NCBI GenBank assembly: GCA_963819685.1 | Contig: CAWFXI010000005.1 | Span: forward strand, 186,001-250,000 | Source: CAIUGU01 sp963819685 | GTDB taxonomy: Bacteria > Pseudomonadota > Gammaproteobacteria > Steroidobacterales > Steroidobacteraceae | DNA: 64,000 bases | Reading direction: 5' to 3' | Shown here: one piece after another, positions 8,435 to 17,319 of the stretch | Numbering within the stretch: the first letter of the stretch is position 1 | How the letters are laid out: each line of letters begins with the position of its first letter | The notes under the pieces: model-generated | What the model was told of the DNA's origin: nothing | The model's database searches: none | The model's input: the letters and a program-made list of their open reading frames with translations, nothing else | Made by a program: the position numbers and the translations under genes

Positions 8435-9454
8435 TTAGAACGCGCTGATCGTGCGTTGCACGACCCAGAACGCTGCCAGCGAGCCGATGCCGTAGGCCGC
8501 GATTCGGGGCCATGCGGTGGGGACGGGCAGTGAGGCGCGCACGATCAGGCGTCCCACCACCAGGGCCACTGCGATAAAGAGCAGCTGGCCGACTTCGACG
8601 CCGATGTTGAAGAACAGCAGCGCCAGCGGGATTGCCCGCTCAGGCAGGCCGACGCCGGCGAGGGCGCCTGCAAAGCCGAAGCCGTGCAGCAGGCCAAACG
8701 AGAACGCGACGATCCACGGATAGCGGTTCAGTAGATCCGCATCGATTTGCGATCCATCGACCGGGCGACGCGCAAGTTCCGATGCCAGGAACAGGATGCT
8801 GAGCGCGATGACGGCTTCGACGGGCGCCCCATGCACTTTCACGAAGCCCAGCGTCGCAGCTCCGAGCGTAATGCTGTGCGCGAGCGTAAACGCGGTAATC
8901 GTGAAGACCAGGCGTTTCATGCCGTTGACGATCAGCAGCAGCGCCAGCACGAACAGCAGGTGGTCGATCCCGCTCAGGATGTGTTCAATGCCGAGCACAA
9001 GGTAGCTGGCGCTGACATCCACCCAGCCCGCCTGTTGTGGCACGACGATGGAATCAGTGTTCGCATCGAGACGTCGTGTCAGCGAGGTGCCGTCGAGATA
9101 GTCGACGCGCAGCAGCACATCGGTGGCCGTCGTCGCGAGACCGGCAATGCCGATCGTTGCGTTCTGCAGCCCTGCGGGACACTGCAGACGCCACCGCTGG
9201 ATTTCACCGTCGCCGATGACGTACTGACGGAGCTCGCCTGATATACAGGACTCAGGCATCTGCGGCCGCAACGCCTTTTGCAGATTGCCTGTCGTGGACA
9301 GTTTCCACTGGACTTCAAACGTGTTGGGCGTGGACTCGGTCAGCCCGAGATAACCTGGCGTGAGTTCATGCGCAAAGGGTTGAGCACCCCACAGGCTGAT
9401 GGCCACCGCTGTGATGGCGCGAAGCCAGCCACGCCAGGGGCAGGGCAGCACCAT
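8435..9454 (-). CDS. HupE/UreJ family membrane protein
   Basis: A 339-residue protein with a signal-like N terminus, an extracytoplasmic domain (about residues 30-150, two Cys) and a C-terminal bundle of six to seven membrane helices holding the HupE/UreJ motifs GIEHILSGIDHLLFVLALLL, FTLAHSITL and FGLLHGFGFAG. HupE/UreJ proteins are linked to nickel or cobalt uptake, although this long form with an N-terminal domain is uncharacterised. ATG 9454 is preferred over TTG 9460. It overlaps the stop of the upstream peptidyl-prolyl isomerase, so the two are translationally coupled; this pairing is common in Proteobacteria. Confidence 0.85.
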   Translation of the reverse strand: MVLPCPWRGWLRAITAVAISLWGAQPFAHELTPGYLGLTESTPNTFEVQWKLSTTGNLQKALRPQMPESCISGELRQYVIGDGEIQRWRLQCPAGLQNATIGIAGLATTATDVLLRVDYLDGTSLTRRLDANTDSIVVPQQAGWVDVSASYLVLGIEHILSGIDHLLFVLALLLIVNGMKRLVFTITAFTLAHSITLGAATLGFVKVHGAPVEAVIALSILFLASELARRPVDGSQIDADLLNRYPWIVAFSFGLLHGFGFAGALAGVGLPERAIPLALLFFNIGVEVGQLLFIAVALVVGRLIVRASLPVPTAWPRIAAYGIGSLAAFWVVQRTISAF

Positions 9455-9456
9455 AG

Positions 9457-10393
9457 TCAATTCTGCGCCGGTGCTACGCTGGTGGGGCCTGATCCGGATT
9501 CGGTCGGCCCGGCTCCGGCCGCTTCCACCACGACGTTGTAACGTTGGCGCATTTCGCGGTAGCGCGCGTCATTGTCGTCCTGGCGCTTTTCATTGAGCCA
9601 GGCCATTTGCACCGCATCGCGGATTTCAGCGAGCGCCGGCTGCCGTTCGGGCGCGCGCTCGACCACGCGTACCAGATGCCAGCCAAAGCGCGACGGGATC
9701 GGACCCTGCCAGCTGCCCGGTTCGAGCGGCGTCAGTCCGGCAGCGAACTCGTCACCAAACGCCAGGGCCACGTCGCGCATCGTCATGCCTTCGTAGCGAT
9801 TCCACAAAGGCAACGGATCGCCGAGTTTGGCCAGGGTTGCGGGAGCAAGGGTGTCGCGACGTTGTGCGCAATCCCGACAGCGCAGCCGCTGCATCCGCCC
9901 GCGTGCGTTCACCACGCCGCTCCGTGGCAAAAAACACCTGTTCGAACGTGACCAGCGCGGGAATGCGGAAGCGGTCGGCCTGGGCCGCAAAATATGCTTC
10001 CAGTTCGGCGTCGGTGGGCGGGGGCGGCTCGGCGACGTTCTCGGTCAGGAACCGCATCTTCTCGATCAGCCGGTTGCGCACCACCGTGTCGTCGCGATCG
10101 AGGCCCGCTGCCAGTGCTTCGCGAACCATCACTTCCTCGCGGATGCGGACCTCGATCAGCGCATTCACTTCCTCATCCGTTGCGGGTCGGCCCTGCACGA
10201 GGGCGATCGTATTCCGCATCTTCGCCACGTCGGCAGCGGACACGGTGATTTGCCCGACGGTGTCGGTCTCGGGAGGGTTGAGCCAGTACGACACGGCAAA
10301 AATGGCAGCGCCGACAGTGAGGAAATGCAGCAGCGGATCCTTGATCAGTTTCTTGAGCACACGCTTGATCCCGGCAATCAGCAGGAGAGGCAC
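9457..10393 (-). pseudogene. Membrane-anchored parvulin-type peptidyl-prolyl isomerase, frameshifted
   Basis: Two overlapping frames encode one protein. The N-terminal frame (10393 to about 9865) has an inner-membrane anchor (DPLLHFLTVGAAIFAVSYWL) and a SurA-like helical region (EVNALIEVRIREEVMVREAL); the C-terminal frame (to 9457) gives the parvulin domain end (LEPGSWQGPIPSRFGWHLVRVVE). They join if one base is gained or lost near 9865, in the segment encoding GLRTT/RRDTL. It would help fold periplasmic proteins, probably its HupE neighbour. The start is GTG 10393 or a later GTG. Whether the break is real or a sequencing error cannot be told here. Confidence 0.78.
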
Positions 10394-10528
10394 GATAATT
10401 CATTGGCCTGCCGTTTGTCGCGCTGCAAGGACGACGAGCATGGCCGGATTGGCCCGGTTTGCCGCATCGTCGGGTTACCCTGCTATTCTTGAGGACATCC
10501 CCCAAGGACACCGCCCGAGGACATCGTT

Positions 10529-11296
10529 ATGAATAGACCTGTCATCGCTGCCGGCATAGCCGTCGTCCTGCTCGGTCTCGGCGCGTGGTGGTATTTCGGC
10601 CAGGAACCCGCTGTCCCGGAACCAGAACCCGAAGTCGCTCCAGCCCCTGTGGCAGAGGCTCCGGGCATCCGCAACCCCGTGCCGGAGGGCGCCAGTGACA
10701 AATCATTGCCGACGCTCGACGCGAGTGATCCCTCGCTGACCAACGCGCTGGCTGGGGTCATCGGGCAACAGGCGGTGATGCAATTTCTGATCCCGAAGGA
10801 CCTGATTCGCCACATCGTGGTGACCATCGACAACCTGCCGCGCAAGAAGCTCGCCGTGCAGCTGCGCCCCATTGCGCCAACGCCTGGGGAACTCGGCGCG
10901 ACTGCCGTGGGTGAATCGTTCACGTTCAGCTCGACCAATGCAGCGCGCTACGCACCGTTCATCAAGGTCGTGCAGGCTGCTGACGCACAGGCAGTCGCGG
11001 GCGTTTACCTGCGGTTCTATCCGTTGTTCCAGGAAGCCTACGAGGCGCTCGGCTATCCATCGCAGTATTTCAATGACCGGCTCATCGAGGTCATCGACCA
11101 TCTGCTGGCCACGCCGGACCTGTCGGGAGCCATAGAGTTATCGCGACCCAGCGTCATGTACATCTACAACGATCCCGCCCTCGAAGCCCTGTCGTCGGGT
11201 CAGAAAACCTTGCTGCGCATGGGCAGCCAGAACGCCGCAGTGATCAAGGACAAGCTGGCGATGATCAGGGAAGCAGTTGCCGCGAAACGGCCCTAG
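10529..11296 (+). CDS. DUF3014 domain-containing protein
   Basis: A 255-residue protein with one N-terminal membrane anchor (residues 5-24), a Pro/Glu-rich linker (EPAVPEPEPEVAPAP) and the DUF3014 domain (about 60-250): VMQFLIPKDLIRHIVVTIDNLPRKKLA, then YAPFIKVVQ and YLRFYPLFQEAYEALGYP. It probably faces the periplasm. DUF3014 is widespread in Gammaproteobacteria without assigned function. A TATTCT hexamer near 10484 and GGACA-rich leader precede the gene. It is divergent from the isomerase gene. Confidence 0.88.
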   Translation: MNRPVIAAGIAVVLLGLGAWWYFGQEPAVPEPEPEVAPAPVAEAPGIRNPVPEGASDKSLPTLDASDPSLTNALAGVIGQQAVMQFLIPKDLIRHIVVTIDNLPRKKLAVQLRPIAPTPGELGATAVGESFTFSSTNAARYAPFIKVVQAADAQAVAGVYLRFYPLFQEAYEALGYPSQYFNDRLIEVIDHLLATPDLSGAIELSRPSVMYIYNDPALEALSSGQKTLLRMGSQNAAVIKDKLAMIREAVAAKRP

Positions 11297-11318
11297 CACG
11301 CCTGATCGCGCTGACGGC

Positions 11319-11849
11319 TCAGCCCGGGAAGTCTTTTGTGGCGAGCAGCGTTCTGACCTTGTAGATGAACTGCTGCGGATCGTGCGGCGTGATCACGACC
11401 TTGCGCGTGGGGTACGTCAGGATCACGGCACGGGACGGATCCGTCGCAAAGGCGCGAAAACGTCCCAGCCGACGATTCCAGAACAGGCCCGCTACCACGA
11501 ACAAGCCCCCATTGCCGAACAGCCGGATCGAGGCGCGCAAGGCTTCTGCATTGCCCGCCACGGACTGCAACCCGGCAAGCGGTAGTTCCGTGGTCCAGCC
11601 CGGGCGCAGCACGAGGACGGCGGACTCGGTGAGCACGTAGCCGCGCACGATTGAAAGAGCGCTACACCCCAGAATCGCCAGCGGAAGGGCTGCTGCCGAC
11701 AGGCTGATCAGCAGCCCATACCTGGACAGCGTCGCAACCAGGACTCCTGCGACGACAAGCAGCAAGGCTGTCGTCAGGCCACTGCTCATGCGCAACAGCT
11801 TTGCCCAGGGAGCATGAAATTCCGCGAGCGTCCGGGCAGGTAGTTCCAT
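11319..11849 (-). CDS. Small membrane protein with a PH-like domain
   Basis: A 176-residue protein with two adjacent membrane helices (about residues 20-65) followed by a soluble beta-rich segment (YVLTESAVLVLRPGWTTELPL ... AVILTYPTRKVVITPHDPQQF) arranged like bacterial PH-domain membrane proteins. This assignment is by layout rather than a strict motif. ATG 11849 is preferred over GTG 11852. It is convergent with the DUF3014 gene, 22 bases apart. Confidence 0.65.
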   Translation of the reverse strand: MELPARTLAEFHAPWAKLLRMSSGLTTALLLVVAGVLVATLSRYGLLISLSAAALPLAILGCSALSIVRGYVLTESAVLVLRPGWTTELPLAGLQSVAGNAEALRASIRLFGNGGLFVVAGLFWNRRLGRFRAFATDPSRAVILTYPTRKVVITPHDPQQFIYKVRTLLATKDFPG

Positions 11850-11987
11850 CACGCGCTCCGCTCTGATAACTGTTCCGACTCGCAGATTCAGGGATTTCCC
11901 CTTGCCTGCGACTTGCGGGACCGTTTATAACCCGACTACAGATCGGCTGCCACGTGCCGCCGGCCAGCCTCATCAGCGAGACCTGCG

Positions 11988-12533
11988 ATGAATGAGACCC
12001 CTCCCGCCGTCAGCCGGCGGACCTTCCTGACCACCGCGCTGGCCGCGCCTTTGCTGGCCACGCCTGTCGTATCGCTGGCGTCCGGACTCGAACAGCGCAG
12101 CGTGTCATTTGTACACACCCACACCGGCGAGCAGCTGACGGCCACGTATTTCCGGGCCGGCAAGTACGACCCGATGAGCCTCACCCGCGTCAATTACCTG
12201 CTGCGGGATTTTCGTTCCAGCGAAGTCGCGGCGATGGATCCGGGCCTGCTCGACATCCTGTTTGACCTTAAAGTGATGGCGGACCGTGACAGTCCCTTCG
12301 AGATCATTTCCGGTTTCCGTTCCCCCGCCACCAACGCCCGGCTCAGGGCAAAGTCAGGCGGCGTCGCAGAGAAGAGCCTGCACATGCAGGCCAGGGCGCT
12401 GGATATCCGCCTCACCGGTTTCTCGACGAAGAAACTCCAGCAACTCGCGATGTCGTTGCAGCGCGGGGGAGTGGGCTTCTACAACAGCTCCAATTTCATT
12501 CACGTCGATACGGGCAGAGTCAGGTACTGGTAA
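11988..12533 (+). CDS. DUF882 / YcbK-like M15-fold protein with Tat signal
   Basis: A 181-residue protein with a twin-arginine signal (VSRRTFLTT, hydrophobic stretch to about residue 32). The mature domain is of the DUF882/peptidase M15 type: SGFRSPATNARLR, then SLHMQARALDIR (H-x6-D zinc ligands) and FIHVDTGRVRYW (third His). These enzymes act on cell-wall peptides. In many Gammaproteobacteria ycbK lies beside the L,D-transpeptidase gene ycbB; here the convergent neighbour is a decayed YcbB-like gene, so the same linkage is present. Confidence 0.85.
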   Translation: MNETPPAVSRRTFLTTALAAPLLATPVVSLASGLEQRSVSFVHTHTGEQLTATYFRAGKYDPMSLTRVNYLLRDFRSSEVAAMDPGLLDILFDLKVMADRDSPFEIISGFRSPATNARLRAKSGGVAEKSLHMQARALDIRLTGFSTKKLQQLAMSLQRGGVGFYNSSNFIHVDTGRVRYW

Positions 12534-12553
12534 GCAGCGAAGGCGACAGGGCG

Positions 12554-14250
12554 TCATCCCAGCCAATCGCCAAGCAGTGCCGCCAGCATTCGCGTCGTGT
12601 CCATAGACATCGTCGAAGAACAATACATTGCCGGCTTCGCTCGCCATCGCCGTGCCGTAGAGAATGAACACCCGAATGGGCTGCGGTCAGGGCACACGCA
12701 ACGATTGTTTCCCGTTCATGGCGGCCACGGTCTTTTCGCGCGTCCAGTCGCCCGGCTCATTCTTCAATACATGTGCCAGCCAGCGCCACTGGATCGCTCA
12801 CCCGGATGCAGCCGTGACTGAAGGCGCGTCGCGATTCCCGGCTGAACAAGCCGTTTGCCGGCGTCGAGTGCAGGTAGACGTTGTACGCGTTCGGCAGCAT
12901 GAATTTTCACCAGACCAAGTGCGTTGTCATTCGCCGGGACGCTGCCGCAGGCGCAAGCGCGCCCGAGGCGAGTGCCGCCAGGTTTTCGGGTGTCGGCGGC
13001 ACAGGTTTGGCGTCATCGCCGCCGCCCCGCACGATTTCCAGATGTCTGCCTGTCGAGATAGGCGGGGTTGGCGCGAATCTTGGGGCAGCAGCTCCTGGTG
13101 GCGATGCTGTAGGGAACATCCCAGTACGGACGGAACACCAGATAGCGAATCTCCTCGGTGAACACGGGCGTGCGCGTGTTCGGGTACTCCTTGCCGACGA
13201 TGACATCCATCTGCAGCATGTCCGCTTCGCGGTCGGCCGTGCCGTTGAACGCGAACAACCGGTACTGCGGAATATTCACGAAGATGGGCGGCGTCTCGAG
13301 CTCTCGGCAGCCAGCGCCAGCGTTCGAGCGTAAGTTCGATCTGTTCGACGCGATGGGATCAGCGGCGTGGTCAGTTGACGATACGTCTCCTTGCCCAGGG
13401 CGCCATCGGGGCCAGCCCATGCAGTTCCTGGAACTGCTTCAACGCGTTGACCAGGGCAGGATCCAGCGCCAGTCGGTATCGGGCGCCGCATTCGCTTCGG
13501 CAGGTCGCCGAATGCGACCAGCAGTCGTCGCAATTGCGGCGCGCCGGCGTAGGTCTCGCCGGGCTTCACCGAGCGAGCCGCGAATGCGGGCAGGTCAGGT
13601 GAGGCCCGGTTCGAGTGCGAGCAGCCTGAAGCGTGGCAACGCTGCTTTCAGCAGACGATAGTGATCATAGGGAGGTTCGATGCGTGCGAACACGGCCGGC
13701 CGGGTCGGTGGTTCCGCGCAATTCTTCCAGTATGCTGAGCGGTCAATGCGGTCCGCTGCCACCGTGATATCGAAGCCGGCAGACTTCGGGCTCGATCCTG
13801 CCGTAATGCAGATGGGTCGTGAAGCGCAGCGCTGCGGCTGTCAGATGCCAGATCAAACTGGGCCCACAGATCCGCTTGCGAGTCTGGCGTCGTAAAGAGG
13901 TCGATAAGGTGATAGAGAATCTGGTTCGCTTCATAGTCGCTGCTGTGCAGCCCGTATTGTTCGGCTCCCCGCAGCGTCCTCAAGACCGCAAGGGCAGCGG
14001 GAGTGGGTGCATTGTTTTCGGACCAGACGGGCTGCCAGTCGTGCCTTTCGTAGAACGTCTGCAGCGTCGCACGGTCGCGGGAGAGATCGGGATTCAGGAT
14101 ATAAGGATGCGCACCCTCCGCCAGCATCTGCTGCAATGTGGTCTTGAAGGGTGGGGCCTGGTCATCTTGTGCGGCGGCCGTCGAGAGCATTGCGCTGGCG
14201 ACAACCACGCAGAGCAGTCCTGAAAATCTTCCGAGCCGCGTCATCCGCAT
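12554..14250 (-). pseudogene. YcbB/LdtD-like L,D-transpeptidase, multiply frameshifted
   Basis: About 565 codons of a YcbB-type transpeptidase survive in fragments. N-terminal signal and scaffold (about 14250-13850): LVVASAM-type signal, then FYERHDWQPVWSENN and EQYGLHSSDYEAN. Next, in other frames: AALRFTTHLHYGRIEPE, AGFDITVAADRID, NIPQYRLFAFNGTADREADM, VGKEYPNTRTPVFTEEIRYLVFRP, then AYNVYLHSTPANGLFSRESRR followed by FSHGCIRVSDP, the YkuD catalytic SHGC(I)R motif, and an end LLGDWLG. At least four frameshifts separate these, so no full product can be made as read. YcbB forms 3-3 crosslinks in peptidoglycan. Confidence 0.82.
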
Positions 14251-14311
14251 GAAACTTCTCCAGTCTGTCTCGCCAGCCAATTCTAATCGGTCTGGCAGGG
14301 GGGTTGCCTGT

Positions 14312-15649
14312 ATGACCGTGGGCCTGATTGGGTTGGGCGTTACCAATGCATGGGCCTCGTCTGCGCCTGGGGGTCCGCCCGTAGTGTTTGGCATCCCCGT
14401 CGAGTTTGCACTGTTCGCGCTGACGTTGCTGGGAGTCGCGCTGTTCCAGACGCACACCCTTCGAGTGGCGTTGACGGGCCTTGCCGCAATTACCGTCTAC
14501 AAACTCATCGTTACCGGCTTTCACGCCGGCCCCGGACTCGCTGGTCTCGCACATCACCTTGCAGCGGAATGGGTGATCCTGGCCAACCTGTTTGCGTTGC
14601 TGATGGGCTTCGCCGTTCTCTCCAGGCACTTCGAGGCGAGCCGCGTGCCGGAAATACTGCCGCGGTTCCTGCCTGATGACTGGAAAGGGCCTTTGGCCCT
14701 GTTGGTGCTGGTATTCGTGCTCTCCAGTTTTCTCGACAATATCGCAGCAGCCATCATCGGCGGGCAGATCGCGGCGTCCGTGTTCCGTGGAAAAGTGCAC
14801 ATCGGCTACCTCGCGGCCCTCGTGGCGGCGGCGAATGCGGGCGGTGCAGGCAGTGTCGTCGGCGACACGACGACCACGATGATCTGGATCGACGGCGTGC
14901 GTCCGCTGGATGTGTTGCATGCCTACGTTGCCGCCGTCGTGGCCCTGGTCGTCTTCGGCATTCCAGCAGCGCTGCAGCAGCAAGCCTGGTCGCCGATTGT
15001 CCGCGATCCGCGCGCGGGGCTGCACGTTGACGGCATGCGCCTCGGTATCGTGGCGTTCATCCTGCTGGCCGCCATTGCAACCAACGTCATCGGCAACGTG
15101 CAATTCGACGGCCGCATCGGCGACTTTCCATTCATCGGCGTTGCCGTGTGGATCGCCATTCTTCTGGCTGCGGCGATCAGGCCTCCAGACTGGAAAGTCG
15201 TGGCCGCTGCGGCCCCCGGCAGCCTGTTTCTCATCTCCCTCGTCCTGTGCGCATCGATGATGCCCGTCGAGCACCTGCCGAATGCGTCGTGGCAGTCGGC
15301 ACTTGGCCTCGGCTTCGTCTCAGCCGCCTTCGACAATATTCCGCTGACGAAACTGGCCCTGGAGCAGGGGGGTTACGACTGGGGCTTTCTTGCCTATGCA
15401 GTGGGATTTGGAGGCTCCATGGTCTGGTTCGGCTCGTCGGCCGGCGTCGCGATTGCGAATCAGTTTCCGGAGAGCCGCTCCGTGGTTGCCTGGCTGAAAG
15501 CCGGTTGGCACGTCGTCCTCGCCTATGTCGTGGGCTTTTTCGTCATGCTGTCTGTGCTCGGGTGGCAACCGCATGCACCGCATCGCCGGGACTTGGAACC
15601 CGCAGCTGTGCTCGAAACCGCCGCAGATTCCATGCAGACTCGCAGGTAG
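14312..15649 (+). CDS. Ion-transporter superfamily permease (NhaD/ArsB-like)
   Basis: A 445-residue permease with about 11 membrane helices. Two inverted-repeat-like signatures typical of the ion transporter superfamily are visible: VFVLSSFLDNIAAAIIGGQI with NAGGAGSVVGDTTTTMIWIDG, and FVSAAFDNIPLTKLAL with GFGGSMVWFGSSAGVAIAN. The FLDN and FDN turns with following Gly-rich loops match Na+/H+ antiporter (NhaD) and arsenite or citrate permease relatives; the substrate is not determined. ATG 14312 is preferred for the AGGGGGG at about 14297; ATG 14249 is an in-frame alternative and would abut the divergent transpeptidase start. Confidence 0.75.
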   Translation: MTVGLIGLGVTNAWASSAPGGPPVVFGIPVEFALFALTLLGVALFQTHTLRVALTGLAAITVYKLIVTGFHAGPGLAGLAHHLAAEWVILANLFALLMGFAVLSRHFEASRVPEILPRFLPDDWKGPLALLVLVFVLSSFLDNIAAAIIGGQIAASVFRGKVHIGYLAALVAAANAGGAGSVVGDTTTTMIWIDGVRPLDVLHAYVAAVVALVVFGIPAALQQQAWSPIVRDPRAGLHVDGMRLGIVAFILLAAIATNVIGNVQFDGRIGDFPFIGVAVWIAILLAAAIRPPDWKVVAAAAPGSLFLISLVLCASMMPVEHLPNASWQSALGLGFVSAAFDNIPLTKLALEQGGYDWGFLAYAVGFGGSMVWFGSSAGVAIANQFPESRSVVAWLKAGWHVVLAYVVGFFVMLSVLGWQPHAPHRRDLEPAAVLETAADSMQTRR

Positions 15650-15672
15650 CATTCATTCCGGGATCGAGATTC

Positions 15673-16014
15673 ATGCCCGCCATCGCCCAATCTGCCATCC
15701 TGCTGACGCTTTCGAACGTGTTCATGACGTTCGCATGGTATGCGCATCTCAAGGAGCTGTCGGCCAAGCCCTGGTACATCGCCGCGCTGATCAGTTGGGG
15801 TATCGCGCTGTTCGAATACCTGCTGCAGGTGCCGGCCAATCGCATCGGCTTTACCACGTTGAGCCTGCCGCAGCTCAAGATCATGCAGGAGGTCATCACG
15901 CTGACGGTGTTCGTGCCGTTTGTGCTGCTGTACATGCGCCAGCCCCTCAAGCTCGATTACCTGTGGGCCTCGCTGTGCATGATGGGCGCGGTGTACTTCA
16001 TCTTTCGCGAGTAG
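15673..16014 (+). CDS. DUF486 family membrane protein (DMT superfamily)
   Basis: A 113-residue protein of four membrane helices with the DUF486 pattern: LSNVFMTFAWYAHLK, then LISWGIALFEYLLQVPANRIG and LKIMQEVITLTVF, ending in a helix with YFIFRE. DUF486 belongs to the drug/metabolite transporter superfamily and may dimerise; the transported molecule is unknown. It follows the permease by 23 bases in the same direction, so they may share a transcript. Confidence 0.88.
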   Translation: MPAIAQSAILLTLSNVFMTFAWYAHLKELSAKPWYIAALISWGIALFEYLLQVPANRIGFTTLSLPQLKIMQEVITLTVFVPFVLLYMRQPLKLDYLWASLCMMGAVYFIFRE

Positions 16015-16036
16015 CCGCGAAGATGTAGGGGAATGA

Positions 16037-16162
16037 GGACAGCGGACAGCGGACAGTGAAGATTGGCTTTCCTGAACATTCCTGAGAAATGCCCAGAAGT
16101 CTTTGTCTTTCGCGCGCCTCCAATTCACACTGTCCGCTGTCCGCTAGTCCCTGTCCGCTTCC
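16037..16162. repeat. 7-bp tandem repeats in inverted arms (GGACAGC)
   Basis: Left arm 16037-16058 is three units of GGACAGC/T. Right arm about 16123-16162 is the reverse complement (TGTCCGC units with one TAGTCCC variant). They could fold into a long hairpin around a 65-base loop, just after DUF486 and ending 8 bases before the next start codon. Confidence 0.75.
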
Positions 16163-16170
16163 TACGTCCC

Positions 16171-17082
16171 ATGCCCACTGCCATTCATCGCCGTGTTGCT
16201 GCCTGTCGTGCAGGGACTGACCCCACACTGATCGCGCGACTGCCGTCCGGGTGGGCGGTGATGGGCGATCCTCAGGTGCTGCCAGGTTATTGCCTGCTGC
16301 TGCCCGATCCGGTGGTGCCGCATCTCAATGCGCTGTCGCCCGTCGATCGGGACCAGTTTCTGTCGGACATGGCCCGTCTCGGGGATGCGGTGTCTGCCGC
16401 GACGCAGGCTCTACGCATCAACTACGCCATGTTCGGCAATATGGAACCCGCGCTGCATGCGCATGTTTTCCCGCGCTTTGCAGAGGAACCCGAAGCGTTG
16501 CGAACCGCGCATCCCTGGGGCTACGACTGGGGTGCGGCTCGTCCTTTCGACGCGACGACGGATGACGCACTTCTGTTACGAATCCGGCAGCATCTTCTTT
16601 CAGGCACTGGCTACAGGCTACAGGCCGCAGGCGACAGTCCGGAATCTTCGGCCTACAGCCCAAAGCCTGCAGCCCACCGCCCGCTTTCTGGCTCTCTCCA
16701 TCACCTTGATCTCACCGTGACGGATCTTGAACGGTCGACGCGCTTCTATGATTCGTGGCTGCCCTATGTGGGTTTTCAGCGCATTGCGGACTGTGCGGAA
16801 GGACCGCTATGGCGGGGCGAACGCTTCGAGCTGGGACTGCAGGCCGCGAGACCGGGCCAGGCAGGGCAGGTCCACAATCGCCATGCACCGGGCTTGCATC
16901 ATCTGGCGTTCGATGCGCCAGGGGTAGCTGCCGTTGACCGGCTGTATGCGAGCCTCAGCGAGTTGGGAGTAGTCATCCTCGATCCGCCGGCACACTACGA
17001 CCACTATGTTCCCGGCTACTACGCGGTGTTCTTTGCGGATCCGGACGGGATCAAACTCGAATACGTCCATACGCCGACGTAG
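16171..17082 (+). CDS. HIT-like domain fused to a glyoxalase/VOC domain
   Basis: A 303-residue two-domain protein. Residues about 1-140 look like a HIT-family nucleotide hydrolase/transferase domain, with GWAVMGDPQVLPGYCLLLPD and MEPALHAHVFPRF (two of the usual His-x-His-x-His residues, third replaced by Phe). Residues about 176-303 form a VOC domain: LHHLDLTVTDLERSTRFYDSW, PGLHHLAFDAPG and FFADPDGIKLEYVH (His/Glu metal ligands). The 30-residue linker between them is encoded by 7-bp repeats (16604-16680), so the fusion may have arisen when a repeat array without stop codons joined two genes. ATG 16171 is the first start after the upstream repeat. Confidence 0.75.
   Translation: MPTAIHRRVAACRAGTDPTLIARLPSGWAVMGDPQVLPGYCLLLPDPVVPHLNALSPVDRDQFLSDMARLGDAVSAATQALRINYAMFGNMEPALHAHVFPRFAEEPEALRTAHPWGYDWGAARPFDATTDDALLLRIRQHLLSGTGYRLQAAGDSPESSAYSPKPAAHRPLSGSLHHLDLTVTDLERSTRFYDSWLPYVGFQRIADCAEGPLWRGERFELGLQAARPGQAGQVHNRHAPGLHHLAFDAPGVAAVDRLYASLSELGVVILDPPAHYDHYVPGYYAVFFADPDGIKLEYVHTPT
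16604..16680. repeat. 7-bp repeat array inside the HIT-VOC gene
   Basis: Left part reads GGCTACA, GGCTACA, GGCCGCA, GGCGACA; the right part, on the other strand, reads GGCTGCA, GGCTTTG, GGCTGTA. The arms are inverted imperfectly and the segment encodes the interdomain linker. Confidence 0.7.
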
Positions 17083-17204
17083 TCCTTTCAGGTACAGCTG
17101 AATTACAGGAATTTTGCAACGTCAGGTGCCAATCCGTACCTTGTATTGCGACCGGTGGCATCGCTGACAGCTCGCACAAATCGGTAAATCAACGCTTCCT
17201 TAGG

Positions 17205-17210
17205 TACACT
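17205..17210 (+). promoter_or_regulatory. Possible -10 box (TACACT) for a leaderless small gene
   Basis: TACACT is followed by 7 bases and then ATG 17218, the spacing at which transcription would begin on the start codon. No good -35 box is visible. The rest of 17083-17217 shows nothing. Confidence 0.35.
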
Positions 17211-17217
17211 GTCTCCC

Positions 17218-17310
17218 ATGCTGCGAGTCATCGGTATTGTGTTCCTGGTGCTGCTCATTCTGTGGGCGCTGCGACGGCTGCTGTCCGGACGCTCGAAGTC
17301 TGATGACTGA
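17218..17310 (+). CDS. 30-residue single-helix membrane protein
   Basis: ATG 17218 opens MLRVIGIVFLVLLILWALRR followed by LLSGRSKSDD and a TGA. One hydrophobic helix (residues 4-18) is followed by Arg residues and a charged tail, the layout of bacterial small membrane proteins with the C terminus in the cytoplasm. It ends 9 bases before the aldo/keto reductase start, so they probably share a transcript. A -10-like hexamer 7 bases upstream of the ATG fits a leaderless message. No family is recognised; it is too short for standard gene calling. Confidence 0.5.
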   Translation: MLRVIGIVFLVLLILWALRRLLSGRSKSDD

Positions 17311-17319
17311 CAGGATCGG

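Noticed and set aside
14162..15274. Long minus-strand frame opposite the permease
   Set aside because: Shadow of a clear membrane transporter; the translation is hydrophilic and motif-free.
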